A stretch of 64,000 nt of DNA. It comes from Blautia faecicola. Its GTDB lineage: Bacteria > Bacillota > Clostridia > Lachnospirales > Lachnospiraceae. How positions within the stretch are numbered: position 1 is the first letter of the stretch; each line of letters begins with the position of its first letter. Below, in pieces: positions 9,356 through 17,138 of this stretch. The translations under genes were made by a program, and so were the position numbers. The notes under the pieces are model-generated. The model saw only the letters and a program-made list of their open reading frames with translations. It was not told the origin of the DNA and did no database searches. The stretch lies in contig NZ_SDKC01000001.1 in assembly GCF_004123145.1 (NCBI RefSeq), positions 2,761,501 through 2,825,500 of the forward strand, given 5' to 3'.

Positions 9356-9994
9356 TCAGTGTAGATCCAGGTTTTCGATTACATGTTGAATATGTTCGTT
9401 TGCCAGCTGTTCTGCAAGATCTCCGTCTCGTTGTCTTATTGCTTCCAGGATCCGTTTATGTTCTTTCACGGATTCCTGCGCGCGGTGTTCTGTCTTTACG
9501 GAATGGGATCGCGCCATTTTTACATAATGGAGAAAATCCGTCAGCACGTGTTCGAGCATCCGGCTTCCCGATGCCCGGTACATGATCTCATGAAATCTTC
9601 CATCCAGCCGGACCATCTGTTTGCTCTCCGGCTTCTTTACATGAAATTCGGACAGAAGGATCACTTCTTCCAGTTCTGCCAGTTCTTCTTCTTTGATATT
9701 TTCCGCAGCTTTTCGTGCCGCCAGACCTTCCAGTCTTGCCCGCATATGATAGATGTCTTCCACATCTTTCCGGGAGATGCCGATTACTTTGGCACCTCGG
9801 TTCGGTGCAATCTCCACCAGACCTTCCAGATCCAGCTGCCGCAGGGCCTCCCGCACCGGTGTCCGGCTGACACCCAGCTGTTTTCCCAGGGTCGCTTCTT
9901 TCAGTTCTTCGCCGGGTGCATAGTTGCCGGAGAGAATGTCGTTCCGGATCCGGTTGAAGATCTGTCCTCCGAGGGATTGTTCCTGATATTCCAT
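9356..9994 (-). CDS. GntR-family (FadR/FCD) regulator of the icd-gltA operon
   Basis: A 212-residue regulator with an N-terminal winged helix (ILSGNYAPGEELKEATLGKQLGVSRTPVREALRQLDLEGLV) and a C-terminal FCD ligand domain with metal-binding features (LDGRFHEIMYRASGS; HKRILEAIRQRD). FCD domains usually sense small carboxylates. The start at 9994 has a TGGAGG site five bases upstream; a 29-residue longer frame begins only at a weak TTG. It is first in the probable gntR-icd-gltA transcript, so it likely controls that operon and itself; a perfect palindrome lies at 10066-10087. Confidence 0.85.
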   Translation of the reverse strand: MEYQEQSLGGQIFNRIRNDILSGNYAPGEELKEATLGKQLGVSRTPVREALRQLDLEGLVEIAPNRGAKVIGISRKDVEDIYHMRARLEGLAARKAAENIKEEELAELEEVILLSEFHVKKPESKQMVRLDGRFHEIMYRASGSRMLEHVLTDFLHYVKMARSHSVKTEHRAQESVKEHKRILEAIRQRDGDLAEQLANEHIQHVIENLDLH

Positions 9995-10065
9995 AGTTGC
10001 CTCCAGATTGATTCTGTGCTTTTTCGCTTTATTTTTTAATTGCATGCTTGTATTTCTGTATCTTG

Positions 10066-10087
10066 GTATAATTGTATGCAATTATAC
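10066..10087. promoter_or_regulatory. Candidate GntR operator (perfect palindrome)
   Basis: The site reads GTATAATTG-TATG-CAATTATAC, a perfect 9-bp inverted repeat with a 4-bp spacer, 72 bp upstream of the gntR start. Operators of FadR/FCD regulators are often palindromes of the TTGTATNCAA kind, so autoregulation is a reasonable inference. No binding data are available. Confidence 0.5.
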
Positions 10088-10109
10088 GAGATATGTCAAC
10101 AATAAAATT

Positions 10110-10166
10110 AAGAGAAAATAAAAAAGAAATAGCATTTTGGGTGCTATTTCTTTTTTATTTTCTCTT
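10110..10166 (-). terminator. 25-bp perfect hairpin terminator after the M24 peptidase
   Basis: A perfect 25-bp inverted repeat (10110-10134 and 10142-10166) with a 7-base loop overlaps the last bases of the M24 peptidase coding region. Its ends are A/T runs, so it can terminate on the minus strand and insulate gntR. Confidence 0.8.
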
Positions 10167-11247
10167 ATGCTTCGACTTCGATCAGATCTTTTGTGAAGTG
10201 GTTCAGGACTTCGCAGCCGTCTTCGGTGATCAGGACCAGGTCTTCGATTCTTACGCCGACGCCGCCTGGGACATAGATGCCCGGTTCTACGGAGAAGCAC
10301 ATGCCTGGTTTCAGGACTTCTTCGTTGGTGAAGGAGACATCGCCAAACTCGTGGACTTCCAGTCCGATGTTGTGTCCGGTACGGTGGGTGAAGTACTGAC
10401 CGTAGCCCTGTTCTTCGATGTAGTCTCTGGCTGCACGGTCTACGTCGCAGAATCTTGCGCCCGGTTTTGCTGCTTCGATACCGCGGCGGTTGGCTTCTTT
10501 GACGATCTCATAGATTTTCTTTGCCTCTTCGCTGGCTTTTCCGATAAAGACGGTTCTTGTCATATCGGCACAGTATCCGTTGACCAGGCATCCCACATCC
10601 AGAACGACGGCATCGCCATAACTTCCCTTTGAATCGTCGGTTTCATGATGCGGATCTGCTGCATGGGCGCCGTATGCGATGATCGGCTCGAAGGAATGTC
10701 CCTGGGCACCGTTTTTCAGATAGATTTTCAGGAGTTCTTCTCCCAGTTCCGCTTCTGTCATTCCTTTGCTTACCAGTGGAATCAGTTCTTCGATACTGGT
10801 GTCGTTGCAACGGGAGGCCACGCGCATCTTTTCCTGTTCTTCTGCTGTTTTGATCTGGCGGATATGGTCGATAATTGTGGATGCATTGACATAAGCATCT
10901 CCCACCTGCAGTTCCATCAGGCGAAGCAGGAACCGCGCCGGCCACGTTTTGTCGATACCGATAGTTCCGCCTTTTCTCATATGGGAAGCCAGAACTTCCA
11001 CACAGTCATCGGTATCATCAAAGTATACGACTTTGATTCCCAGTTTTTCTTCATCCTGCGGAAACAGCTTTCCGATCACCAGTACCGGCTCTTTTTCCAC
11101 ATCCAGTCGGAGAACCATCATACGTTCTCCACATGCATAATACTGTCCCGTCAGATAATACACAGCCATCGGATCCGTCACAAGAAACTGTTCCAGATTC
11201 ATCTGGCGCATGCCTTCGATTACTTTTTCTATTCTCGTCATGTCCAT
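10165..11247 (-). CDS. M24 aminopeptidase (Xaa-Pro type)
   Basis: A 360-residue creatinase/prolidase-fold metallopeptidase. The N-terminal creatinase-like domain spans about residues 1-125 and the pita-bread catalytic domain follows. The five metal ligands are present: Asp in VVLDVGC, Asp in CADMTRT, His in HRTGHNIGLEVHE, Glu in SVEPGIY and Glu in GVRIEDLV. It would remove residues next to proline from peptides in the cytoplasm. Its stop codon lies inside the terminator hairpin. It is probably monocistronic. Xaa-Pro aminopeptidase or dipeptidase cannot be separated from sequence alone. Confidence 0.9.
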   Translation of the reverse strand: MDMTRIEKVIEGMRQMNLEQFLVTDPMAVYYLTGQYYACGERMMVLRLDVEKEPVLVIGKLFPQDEEKLGIKVVYFDDTDDCVEVLASHMRKGGTIGIDKTWPARFLLRLMELQVGDAYVNASTIIDHIRQIKTAEEQEKMRVASRCNDTSIEELIPLVSKGMTEAELGEELLKIYLKNGAQGHSFEPIIAYGAHAADPHHETDDSKGSYGDAVVLDVGCLVNGYCADMTRTVFIGKASEEAKKIYEIVKEANRRGIEAAKPGARFCDVDRAARDYIEEQGYGQYFTHRTGHNIGLEVHEFGDVSFTNEEVLKPGMCFSVEPGIYVPGGVGVRIEDLVLITEDGCEVLNHFTKDLIEVEA

Positions 11248-11383
11248 CTTTCCTCGTCCTTTCTTTTTGCACCCGATATTTTCTTATGAATTTCCAAGGT
11301 GCACCCGCGTTTCTCACGGTCTCTGCCCTGCATTATACACCTGTTTTCTTCTATATACCATAGAAAACCAGGAAACCTTACAT

Positions 11384-11578
11384 TTATCTGTAATCCTTCG
11401 ATACTTCCAGATAATCCCGCTTCCCACTGATATAATCCGCATAGGCAAGTTCCGGATCTTTTCCGTGAAATACCGTACACAATCCACACATATCACAATC
11501 CGCAATGCATCGGAAGGTATTTTTTATATATTGTCTTCGCTCTTCTTCCGTAGAATGTTCTATCTCCGGCGGTCTCAT
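11384..11578 (-). CDS. Small four-cysteine protein (paralogue 1)
   Basis: A 64-residue protein with no recognised family. It has a CIADCDMCGLC cluster (C-x3-C-D-x-C-x2-C), preceded by an E/R-rich helix (TEEERRQYIKN) and followed by a Y-x2-YI-x-GK-x2-YLE-x2-KDY tail. The same arrangement is found in the next gene upstream, so both are likely real and homologous. The four cysteines suggest a metal or iron-sulfur site, which is inference. No signal peptide or membrane segment is seen. Confidence 0.55.
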   Translation of the reverse strand: MRPPEIEHSTEEERRQYIKNTFRCIADCDMCGLCTVFHGKDPELAYADYISGKRDYLEVSKDYR

Positions 11579-11589
11579 ATACTCACCAC

Positions 11590-11814
11590 CTATCTCACAA
11601 GTCCCATATTTTTTCTGTACTCTTCGTTAATCTCACGCAATTCTTTTTCTCCGTTAATATACGGTTCATAAAAAGTATCCACGGATCCGCCACCCAGGTT
11701 GTCGCAACCATTACAGAAATCACATGCTCCGCCGCACTGATTCAGCCCTTCCTGCACAATACGGATTCTTTCTTCTTTCGTTGTATCTTTAATCAACAGA
11801 CTTTTTATTTCCAT
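11590..11814 (-). CDS. Small four-cysteine protein (paralogue 2)
   Basis: A 74-residue protein starting at MEIKSLLIKD, just after a GGAGAAAG-like site; the frame is open 16 codons further upstream without one. It carries CGGACDFCNGC (C-x3-C-D-x-C-x2-C), the same spacing as paralogue 1, plus the helix TTKEERIRIVQE before it and the tail YEPYINGEKELREINEEYRK after it. It precedes paralogue 1 by 11 nt, so the two are co-transcribed. The function is unknown; metal binding is a reasonable guess from the cysteines. Confidence 0.6.
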   Translation of the reverse strand: MEIKSLLIKDTTKEERIRIVQEGLNQCGGACDFCNGCDNLGGGSVDTFYEPYINGEKELREINEEYRKNMGLVR

Positions 11815-11881
11815 TACACTTTCTCCATTTCTCCTAAAAGTTTCCCATTTTACTCGTTGCATTCATTTTTGTGATACTTTT

Positions 11882-11932
11882 AAGACTACAGAGAAGAGTT
11901 TTGCAAATGCATCTCATCCTTTCTGTAGTCTT
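11882..11932 (-). terminator. Repeated hairpin terminator, copy 1
   Basis: AAGACTACAG pairs with CTGTAGTCTT around a ~30-base loop, followed by a T-rich run, downstream of the immunity-like gene ending at 12022. Near-identical hairpins occur at 13849-13898 and 16554-16604. Confidence 0.65.
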
Positions 11933-12062
11933 ATTCTTAATATTTGTTGTTTTCCAAAGACAGCAGTCTAAACTCCATGTAATAACCTGTTCCCTGCCAA
12001 TGAAACATTCCCCAAAACTCTCTACTCATGCAGCATCCATTCTTCTATCCCCTCAGTTCCAA
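11882..12062 (-). repeat. Shared 3'-cassette repeat (gene tail plus terminator), copy 1
   Basis: About 180 bp covering the last ~13 codons of the upstream gene (encoding FGTEGIEEWMLHE), the stop codon, the intergenic stretch and the hairpin. It is repeated with a few substitutions and small indels at about 13849-14033, where it ends an unrelated leucine-rich-repeat gene. Confidence 0.75.
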
Positions 12063-12477
12063 ATGTGCAATCATAGTTTTTCTCGATCTCCCTGTAATTT
12101 TTCACTTTTAACAGATATGCCAGCGGAGCACCTTCTTCATGATCCGTATGACAGTATCCAATTCCCTCTCCGCAATAAATAATGCATCCCTCATCTTCTT
12201 CCCGTGATCTCTCGATTGCTTTTTTCAGGGGTAACATTCCGGTATACGACAATCCCATGTAATATACATTTGTAAAATTCCCAAATTTTTTAAGTTCCTT
12301 CTCCAAGTATTTTTCTGTATAGTATGGTATCGGATGCATTATTTCTTTTTTTACATATTTTAAATCATGTAAAGACTTCAATGCTTCTTCTCTTTTGTTC
12401 GTTGATAATTCCCATAGAAGTCTTTCTTTTTTATGTTTTTGAAAAAATAAATTTATGATCATCCCTTCGTTCCACAT
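12022..12477 (-). CDS. Immunity-like protein, full-length copy
   Basis: A 151-residue cytoplasmic protein of unrecognised family, starting at MWNEGMII. It is mostly charged helices (KHKKERLLWELSTNKREEALKSLHDLKY), then a mixed segment with EGCIIYCGEGIGYCHTDHEEGAPL, ending in FGTEGIEEWMLHE. It is nearly identical to the gene at 15070-15480 except that it keeps the C-terminal tail. Small, duplicated, weakly conserved genes downstream of an Rhs-type protein are typically immunity proteins, which is the basis for the call; no direct evidence of function exists. Confidence 0.5.
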   Translation of the reverse strand: MWNEGMIINLFFQKHKKERLLWELSTNKREEALKSLHDLKYVKKEIMHPIPYYTEKYLEKELKKFGNFTNVYYMGLSYTGMLPLKKAIERSREEDEGCIIYCGEGIGYCHTDHEEGAPLAYLLKVKNYREIEKNYDCTFGTEGIEEWMLHE

Positions 12478-12590
12478 TTTTATCCCTCGTAAAATAAGTC
12501 CTCTGACACCCCGCAGGTTCATTTTTCAGTATGTATAATTACATTATATAGAATAGCATATCTGTCAGTCAACGAATGAATCTGTAATAC
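12071..12590. repeat. 520-bp direct duplication, copy A
   Basis: This stretch matches 15074-15592 over its whole length with only scattered substitutions and a 1-bp indel. It includes most of the immunity-like coding region and about 110 bp of upstream sequence with the probable promoter. Confidence 0.9.
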
Positions 12591-12620
12591 CGAACACAGT
12601 CACTTACCATATTTTTTCTT

Positions 12621-13478
12621 TTACTCTTTTAACTCTGCCAGTTGTTTTTCCAACATAGCAATTTTCCGAAAGGCTTCATCTGCCCGAAGTTTTTCTTCAT
12701 CCGCCCGTGCTTTTTCTTCATCCGCCCGTGCTTTTTCTCTCAGGGTATTCTGGCGCTCTTCTTCTCTGCCTTCCTCCCTGTCGAATTCTCTTTGTTTTTC
12801 TTCGTCATATTCATAAAGACACATTTTTACAACCTCCGCCCTGTTCCTCTTCAGAAAATCAGCCATCACGTCTTCTTCCATGCACTCCCGAATCGTCTGC
12901 TCCACGGCATCTTCTAAGGTCTGCTCCTGTGAATACCTTCTTACTTTATCCACAAAGATCATATAATCCCGCATCGGTCTGCATTTTTCAAAAAGTTCCT
13001 GGCTGTTTCCCATATTGATATTTTTTACTTTTACAATCACTTCCAGATTCGGATTCTCCTGTTTCTTCACAAATGCATCCGAAAGTCTCAGCTCGCCTTC
13101 CTCATCCATCTTCTGCTTTCCATTATAAAACACCACAAACGTAGGCGCTGGAAGCGGAAGCATCTTCGTACCATAAATATTCTTGTCCTTCACCAATACC
13201 GAATACGTGTCACTTGCATAAAACAGACAGCGCAACGGCATATTTGCATTTTTTGTAGACTGTTGCTCATATAAAAACAGTTCATCATGCAGCACATAAG
13301 CCACATCATTTTTCATTGATAAATAGATCGCATTCTCCAGTGTCACCACCTGTAGTTCACTGGCATCTTTATAGTCCGATCCATTCATCGCATTATAAAG
13401 CTCCAGCAATTTTTCCCGGTCATTAAAGATCATACGGAATAAGCGATCTTTGTAATCTTTTGCTACATTACCATTCAT
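12621..13478 (-). CDS. Rpn/PDDEXK_2-family nuclease-like protein
   Basis: A 285-residue protein of the Rpn (recombination-promoting nuclease)/transposase-like PD-(D/E)XK family, common and multicopy in Lachnospiraceae. The opening DYKDRLFRMIFNDREKLLELYNAM and the segment NDVAYVLHDELFLYEQQST-NANMPLR match the family; the E-x-Q of YEQQST is the usual active-site strand. The C-terminus is a coiled coil made of near-perfect heptads (ARADEEK), encoded by 21-bp tandem repeats. It may act as a DNA endonuclease. It stands alone between the two immunity-like blocks. Confidence 0.8.
   Translation of the reverse strand: MNGNVAKDYKDRLFRMIFNDREKLLELYNAMNGSDYKDASELQVVTLENAIYLSMKNDVAYVLHDELFLYEQQSTKNANMPLRCLFYASDTYSVLVKDKNIYGTKMLPLPAPTFVVFYNGKQKMDEEGELRLSDAFVKKQENPNLEVIVKVKNINMGNSQELFEKCRPMRDYMIFVDKVRRYSQEQTLEDAVEQTIRECMEEDVMADFLKRNRAEVVKMCLYEYDEEKQREFDREEGREEERQNTLREKARADEEKARADEEKLRADEAFRKIAMLEKQLAELKE
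12674..12736. repeat. Three 21-bp tandem repeats in the Rpn gene
   Basis: Three consecutive 21-bp units (12674-12694, 12695-12715, 12716-12736); the second and third are identical and the first differs at a few bases. They encode the heptads KARADEE/KLRADEE and could change copy number by slippage without a frameshift. Confidence 0.85.
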
Positions 13479-13848
13479 ACTAATCCTCCTGCTTGCAAGA
13501 GAAGGATCTGCCTTTCGCTTTCCCAGAATCCTCCTCTGCCCTTTTCTTATTTAATTTTGCATTGGAAATTTCTAAGTCCGCGAACGCGGTTGAATGAATT
13601 AGATACGGCTGTATGCCGTAAAGAAATAGAAATAAAATGCTTATGGTTATCATACTCTGAAAAGGCGGATTCGTCAAACAATATTTGTTCCGCTTCCTCT
13701 CCATTATCTTTATGGCTTTAAATCCTTGATATCTGAAACTGGCACATCCTGATAAGCCTCCTGAAATCTACATATTCTGTTATGAATTACTGTCTTTCGA
13801 AGAACTGACTGGAAGAGATACTGAATACCATTCTTTCTTATAACAAAC

Positions 13849-14033
13849 AAGACTACAGAGAGGAGTTTGCAAATGCATCCCATCCTTTCTGTAGTCTTAT
13901 TCTTAGTATTCTGTTATTTTTCCAAAGACAGCAGTCTAAAAACCATGTAATCCCTCATTCTCTGCCAATGGAACATTCCCCAAAAAACTCTACTCATGCA
14001 ACATCCATTTTTCTATCCCCTCCGTTCCAAACG
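13849..14033 (-). repeat. Shared 3'-cassette repeat, copy 2 (with hairpin 13849-13898)
   Basis: Counterpart of 11882-12062: hairpin AAGACTACAG/CTGTAGTCTT, spacer and the coding tail FGTEGIEKWMLHE. It ends the leucine-rich-repeat gene. The 500 bp between the Rpn gene (13478) and this gene holds this repeat and otherwise only short open stretches; I see no supportable gene there. Confidence 0.75.
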
Positions 14034-15024
14034 GACCTTTATAGTTCTTCGGTAATTCGCTATCTTTCAGGTTATAGTTTCTTCGATTAACCACGCTCGT
14101 AGCTTCTCCTAACTCCAGACACGGGCTTAGATCTCCATCCAGAATATTCACGCTAAACCAGAACCGCTTCAGGCTTTTTATCTTTCGGATAAACTGAATA
14201 TCGGAGATTTTATTATTCCCGTAAATTATCAAAGTCTGAAGGTTCTCCATTTTTTCGAGTACGGAATAATCTTGAATATTTGGACAGTGTTCGATACATA
14301 ACAGTTGCAATGTTTTCTTTACTTTTTCCAAAACACTGATATCTTTCAGATATTTTCCATAGTATAGATATAAGCATTGCAATTTTTCACTTTGCCCAAT
14401 CCCATCAAGAGAAGTCGCATTCCCGCCAACCATAGTCAGCTGCTGCAAATGCTTACTTGAAAATAATGTTTGCAGATTTTTCGTTTTGCTCTTATATCCT
14501 CTAATATAAAGACTTCGCAATGTATCAATTTTGTCAATATTCAACGCCTTTCTGTTCCACTCCACAATTAAATCAACCAGCCCGTGAACCTTTGAATAAT
14601 CGATTTCCACCAATGGGTAATCCAGCGGATAGTCTGAAAAATCATCTGCAGTATTTTGGCAGGAAAGTCCCTGTATTTCCGGTAACTCGTATAACGGTGA
14701 ATAATCAAAATCTTCCGTTGCATCTTCGCGTAAACTTATATCCAAACAGTTTAAGGAAGGACACCTTTTCAGGAAGCTCAAATCTTTCATTTCTATCTGT
14801 GCACGTGTTATTTTTCGTTCATTTATAAACTCTACATATTCTTCTATGGAATGTTTGGGTATCCTATCTCGTCTGAAGTTTATATCATCCATCTCATGAA
14901 TGATAATTGCATCATGGACATTCCATGGGTGCCGTATCGCAATAAATGGAAAATCATCAATCACCGTAAAACCTTTATATATATCATATTCCACACACAT
15001 TCTCTCATCATCCTTTTCTCGCAT
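13990..15024 (-). CDS. Leucine-rich-repeat protein, immunity-like
   Basis: A 344-residue soluble protein with irregular leucine-rich repeats from about residue 75 to 310, for example LKRCPSLNCLDIS, LDGIGQSEKLQCLYLYYG and LEKMENLQTLIIYGNNKISD. It has no signal peptide. It ends in GPFGTEGIEKWMLHE, the same tail as the gene at 12022. Short LRR proteins of this kind occur among immunity genes of polymorphic toxin loci, consistent with the Rhs remnant ~2 kb upstream, but binding specificity is unknown. An internal start at residue 9 (15000) is also possible. Confidence 0.6.
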   Translation of the reverse strand: MREKDDERMCVEYDIYKGFTVIDDFPFIAIRHPWNVHDAIIIHEMDDINFRRDRIPKHSIEEYVEFINERKITRAQIEMKDLSFLKRCPSLNCLDISLREDATEDFDYSPLYELPEIQGLSCQNTADDFSDYPLDYPLVEIDYSKVHGLVDLIVEWNRKALNIDKIDTLRSLYIRGYKSKTKNLQTLFSSKHLQQLTMVGGNATSLDGIGQSEKLQCLYLYYGKYLKDISVLEKVKKTLQLLCIEHCPNIQDYSVLEKMENLQTLIIYGNNKISDIQFIRKIKSLKRFWFSVNILDGDLSPCLELGEATSVVNRRNYNLKDSELPKNYKGPFGTEGIEKWMLHE

Positions 15025-15069
15025 ACTCTATCCGCCTAACCATTTTCTGGAAGAATTACATTCTTTCTG

Positions 15070-15480
15070 CTACTCATAATTTTTCTCGATATCCCTGTAA
15101 TTTTTCACTTTTAACAGATATGCCAGCGGAGCACCTTCTTCATGATCCGTATGACAATATCCAATTCCCTCTCCGCAATAAATAATGCATCCCTCATCTT
15201 CTCCCCGTGATCTCTCGATTGCTTTTTTCAGAGGTAACATTCCGGTATACGACAATCCCATGTAATATACATTTGTAAAATTCCCAAATTTTTTAAGTTC
15301 CTTCTCCAAGTATTTTTCTGTATAGTATGGTATCGAATGCATTATTTCTCTTTTTACATATTTTAAATCATGTAAAGACTTCAATGCTTCTTCTCTTTTG
15401 TTCGTTGATAATTCCCATAGAAGTCTTTCTTTTTTATGTTTTTGAAAAAATAACTTTATGATCATCTCTTCGTTCCACAT
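15070..15480 (-). CDS. Immunity-like protein, C-terminally truncated copy
   Basis: A 136-residue near-duplicate of the gene at 12022-12477. It is collinear from MWNEEMII to NYRDIEKNY and then stops, losing the 15-residue tail ending in FGTEGIEEWMLHE. The truncation point lies 46 nt before the LRR gene start, which carries the same tail at its own end, so unequal recombination among these cassettes is the likely cause. Whether the truncated form works is unknown. Confidence 0.5.
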   Translation of the reverse strand: MWNEEMIIKLFFQKHKKERLLWELSTNKREEALKSLHDLKYVKREIMHSIPYYTEKYLEKELKKFGNFTNVYYMGLSYTGMLPLKKAIERSRGEDEGCIIYCGEGIGYCHTDHEEGAPLAYLLKVKNYRDIEKNYE

Positions 15481-15592
15481 TTTTATCCCTCGTAAAATAA
15501 GTCCTCTGACACCCCGCAGGTTACTTTTCAGTATGTATAATTACATTATATAGAATATCATATCTGTCAGTCAACGAATGAATCTGTAATAC
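15074..15592. repeat. 520-bp direct duplication, copy B
   Basis: The second copy of the unit at 12071-12590, about 3 kb away in the same orientation, including the same upstream region. Confidence 0.9.
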
Positions 15593-15683
15593 GGAGCGAA
15601 TATATTCTTTGCCTTTTATCTGAAACATGTTACAATGGAAATCAGAGAAACACCTTCTAAAAAATCTCAGGAGATTATTGATT

Positions 15684-16523
15684 ATGAAACCTTTTTTAGG
15701 AATTAACCTTTCTTCCGATGAGGGCAATGAACTGCTCAACGGTAATGAATTTCTGGTTGCAAAACCATCTGCTATATTAACAGATGCCTTAGATTCCGTG
15801 TCCGGAAAAACGCAAAAAATCGTAAAGAAATCCCAGCTTCCCCTTCCGCTCCGTGTCGTTATGTACGCTTGTGAACTGATCGCCCTAATAATCATTGGCG
15901 GTCTCCTGCGGGCTGATGTTTCCCCGGCAGAAAGCTATCACAATGCTCCCTGGCTGTATTGGCTTTTCGCTGTCTGTGTGATCATTGGGGTTCTGCTTTT
16001 CATTTTGGGAAAACGAAAAGAGCGACAGGTTTTGGAAGATACAGAGACGAAACGCACACTTTCTGACTCTGACGCGATTGAGAAGGAAATATTGGCAGAA
16101 CTTTCCGTCCCGGACAATGCGCGGGAGGTTGATGTGCTTTCTTTCTGTTATAAAGAAGAAAATGAAACAATAAAAATGGCACAGAAGGGAGTTCCTCTCA
16201 CCAACATGTCCTTCCATATCTTCACAGACAGCGAGAATCTGTATCTTGTCGATCTGGATGGAAAATATGCTTTCCCCTTGTCATCCATCCAGGTAATTCA
16301 GACAATCAGAAAACCCGTTACAGTTATGGATTGGAACAAGGACGAACCTTTTAACAAGGGTATTTATAAACAGTATAAACTGACCAGCGATAATATCGGT
16401 TCTATTCACTGTAAGTCTTATCATATTATGGAACTATCATACCGTGGAGAGATTTATGGAATTTATATCCCCAGTTACGAATTACCGATCTTCGAGGAGC
16501 TGACCGGACTGAAGGCGAAATAA
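15684..16523 (+). CDS. Uncharacterised two-helix membrane protein
   Basis: A 279-residue protein of no recognised family. A short cytoplasmic N-terminus is followed by two membrane helices (about 57-78, VVMYACELIALIIIGGLL, and about 94-113, WLYWLFAVCVIIGVLLFIL). A ~165-residue soluble domain of mixed strands then contains DSENLYLVDLDGKYAFPLSSIQVIQTI, which looks like a PH-type beta domain. The start at 15684 follows a CAGGAG site. It is on the opposite strand to its neighbours and ends before the shared hairpin at 16554. Confidence 0.6.
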   Translation: MKPFLGINLSSDEGNELLNGNEFLVAKPSAILTDALDSVSGKTQKIVKKSQLPLPLRVVMYACELIALIIIGGLLRADVSPAESYHNAPWLYWLFAVCVIIGVLLFILGKRKERQVLEDTETKRTLSDSDAIEKEILAELSVPDNAREVDVLSFCYKEENETIKMAQKGVPLTNMSFHIFTDSENLYLVDLDGKYAFPLSSIQVIQTIRKPVTVMDWNKDEPFNKGIYKQYKLTSDNIGSIHCKSYHIMELSYRGEIYGIYIPSYELPIFEELTGLKAK

Positions 16524-16553
16524 AGTTCTGGATTTCATTCTTTTATAACAAAC

Positions 16554-16604
16554 AAGACTACACATAGGATTTTTGCAGATGCATATTTTCCTACCTGTAG
16601 TCTT
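16554..16604. terminator. Repeated hairpin terminator, copy 3
   Basis: AAGACTACAC pairs (one mismatch) with CTGTAGTCTT, followed by a T-run; it lies between two convergent genes and resembles the hairpins at 11882 and 13849. Confidence 0.65.
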
Positions 16605-16657
16605 ATTTTTTGATCAAAGATCTTATTTCACAAACTTTTTTTCATAATCTCTTCGAA

Positions 16658-17059
16658 TCATTTCTTTCTATTGGGTTTTCTTTTCCCATCGTTAATATTT
16701 TTTTGTCTCTGCAAAACTGCTACTATTCCAAGTAACACAATTATAGTTTCTATTCCCCCTGCTGTCACAAACCAAAACTCAGATAAAAATTCTCCTACCG
16801 CTAAAATAGATCCTATATAAGTTATAATTTCCGTAAGTAATCCATTACCGCTCGAATCTCTTTGAAAATCATTTATTACTAGATGTACAAATAAACCACA
16901 TGATAAGCATCCCATCACACATATCGTTCTAAATGCCGCTTTCTCGTCCTTCATCACTATCCCTAGAATAACATAGTTCAATGTCTGAATTACTCCCAAA
17001 TATAAAATCATCCATACACGTATTTTATAAATCAATGTATTTTTCTTATATATTCTCAT
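16658..17059 (-). CDS. Four-helix membrane protein, candidate cognate immunity protein
   Basis: A 133-residue integral membrane protein with about four hydrophobic helices (WMILYLGVIQTLNYVILGIV; TICVMGCLSCGLFVHLVI; LTEIITYIGSILAVGEFL; GIETIIVLLGIVAVL) and a basic C-terminus. No family is recognised. It lies 79 nt downstream of the Rhs protein on the same strand, the usual place for the immunity gene of the toxin at that protein's C-terminus. A membrane immunity protein would fit a toxin acting at the membrane, but this rests on position only. Confidence 0.5.
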   Translation of the reverse strand: MRIYKKNTLIYKIRVWMILYLGVIQTLNYVILGIVMKDEKAAFRTICVMGCLSCGLFVHLVINDFQRDSSGNGLLTEIITYIGSILAVGEFLSEFWFVTAGGIETIIVLLGIVAVLQRQKNINDGKRKPNRKK

Positions 17060-17138
17060 TCAACTTTTTCCTTCCAATATGGCTATTCCGCTTACACAAA
17101 CCAATAAAAAAAGAAGAGAAAGGAGATGTAAACATATA

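Noticed and set aside
13480-13704. A 74-codon minus-strand frame before the Rpn gene
   Set aside because: No ribosome site, low complexity, and no similarity to anything I know; likely chance or a decayed remnant.
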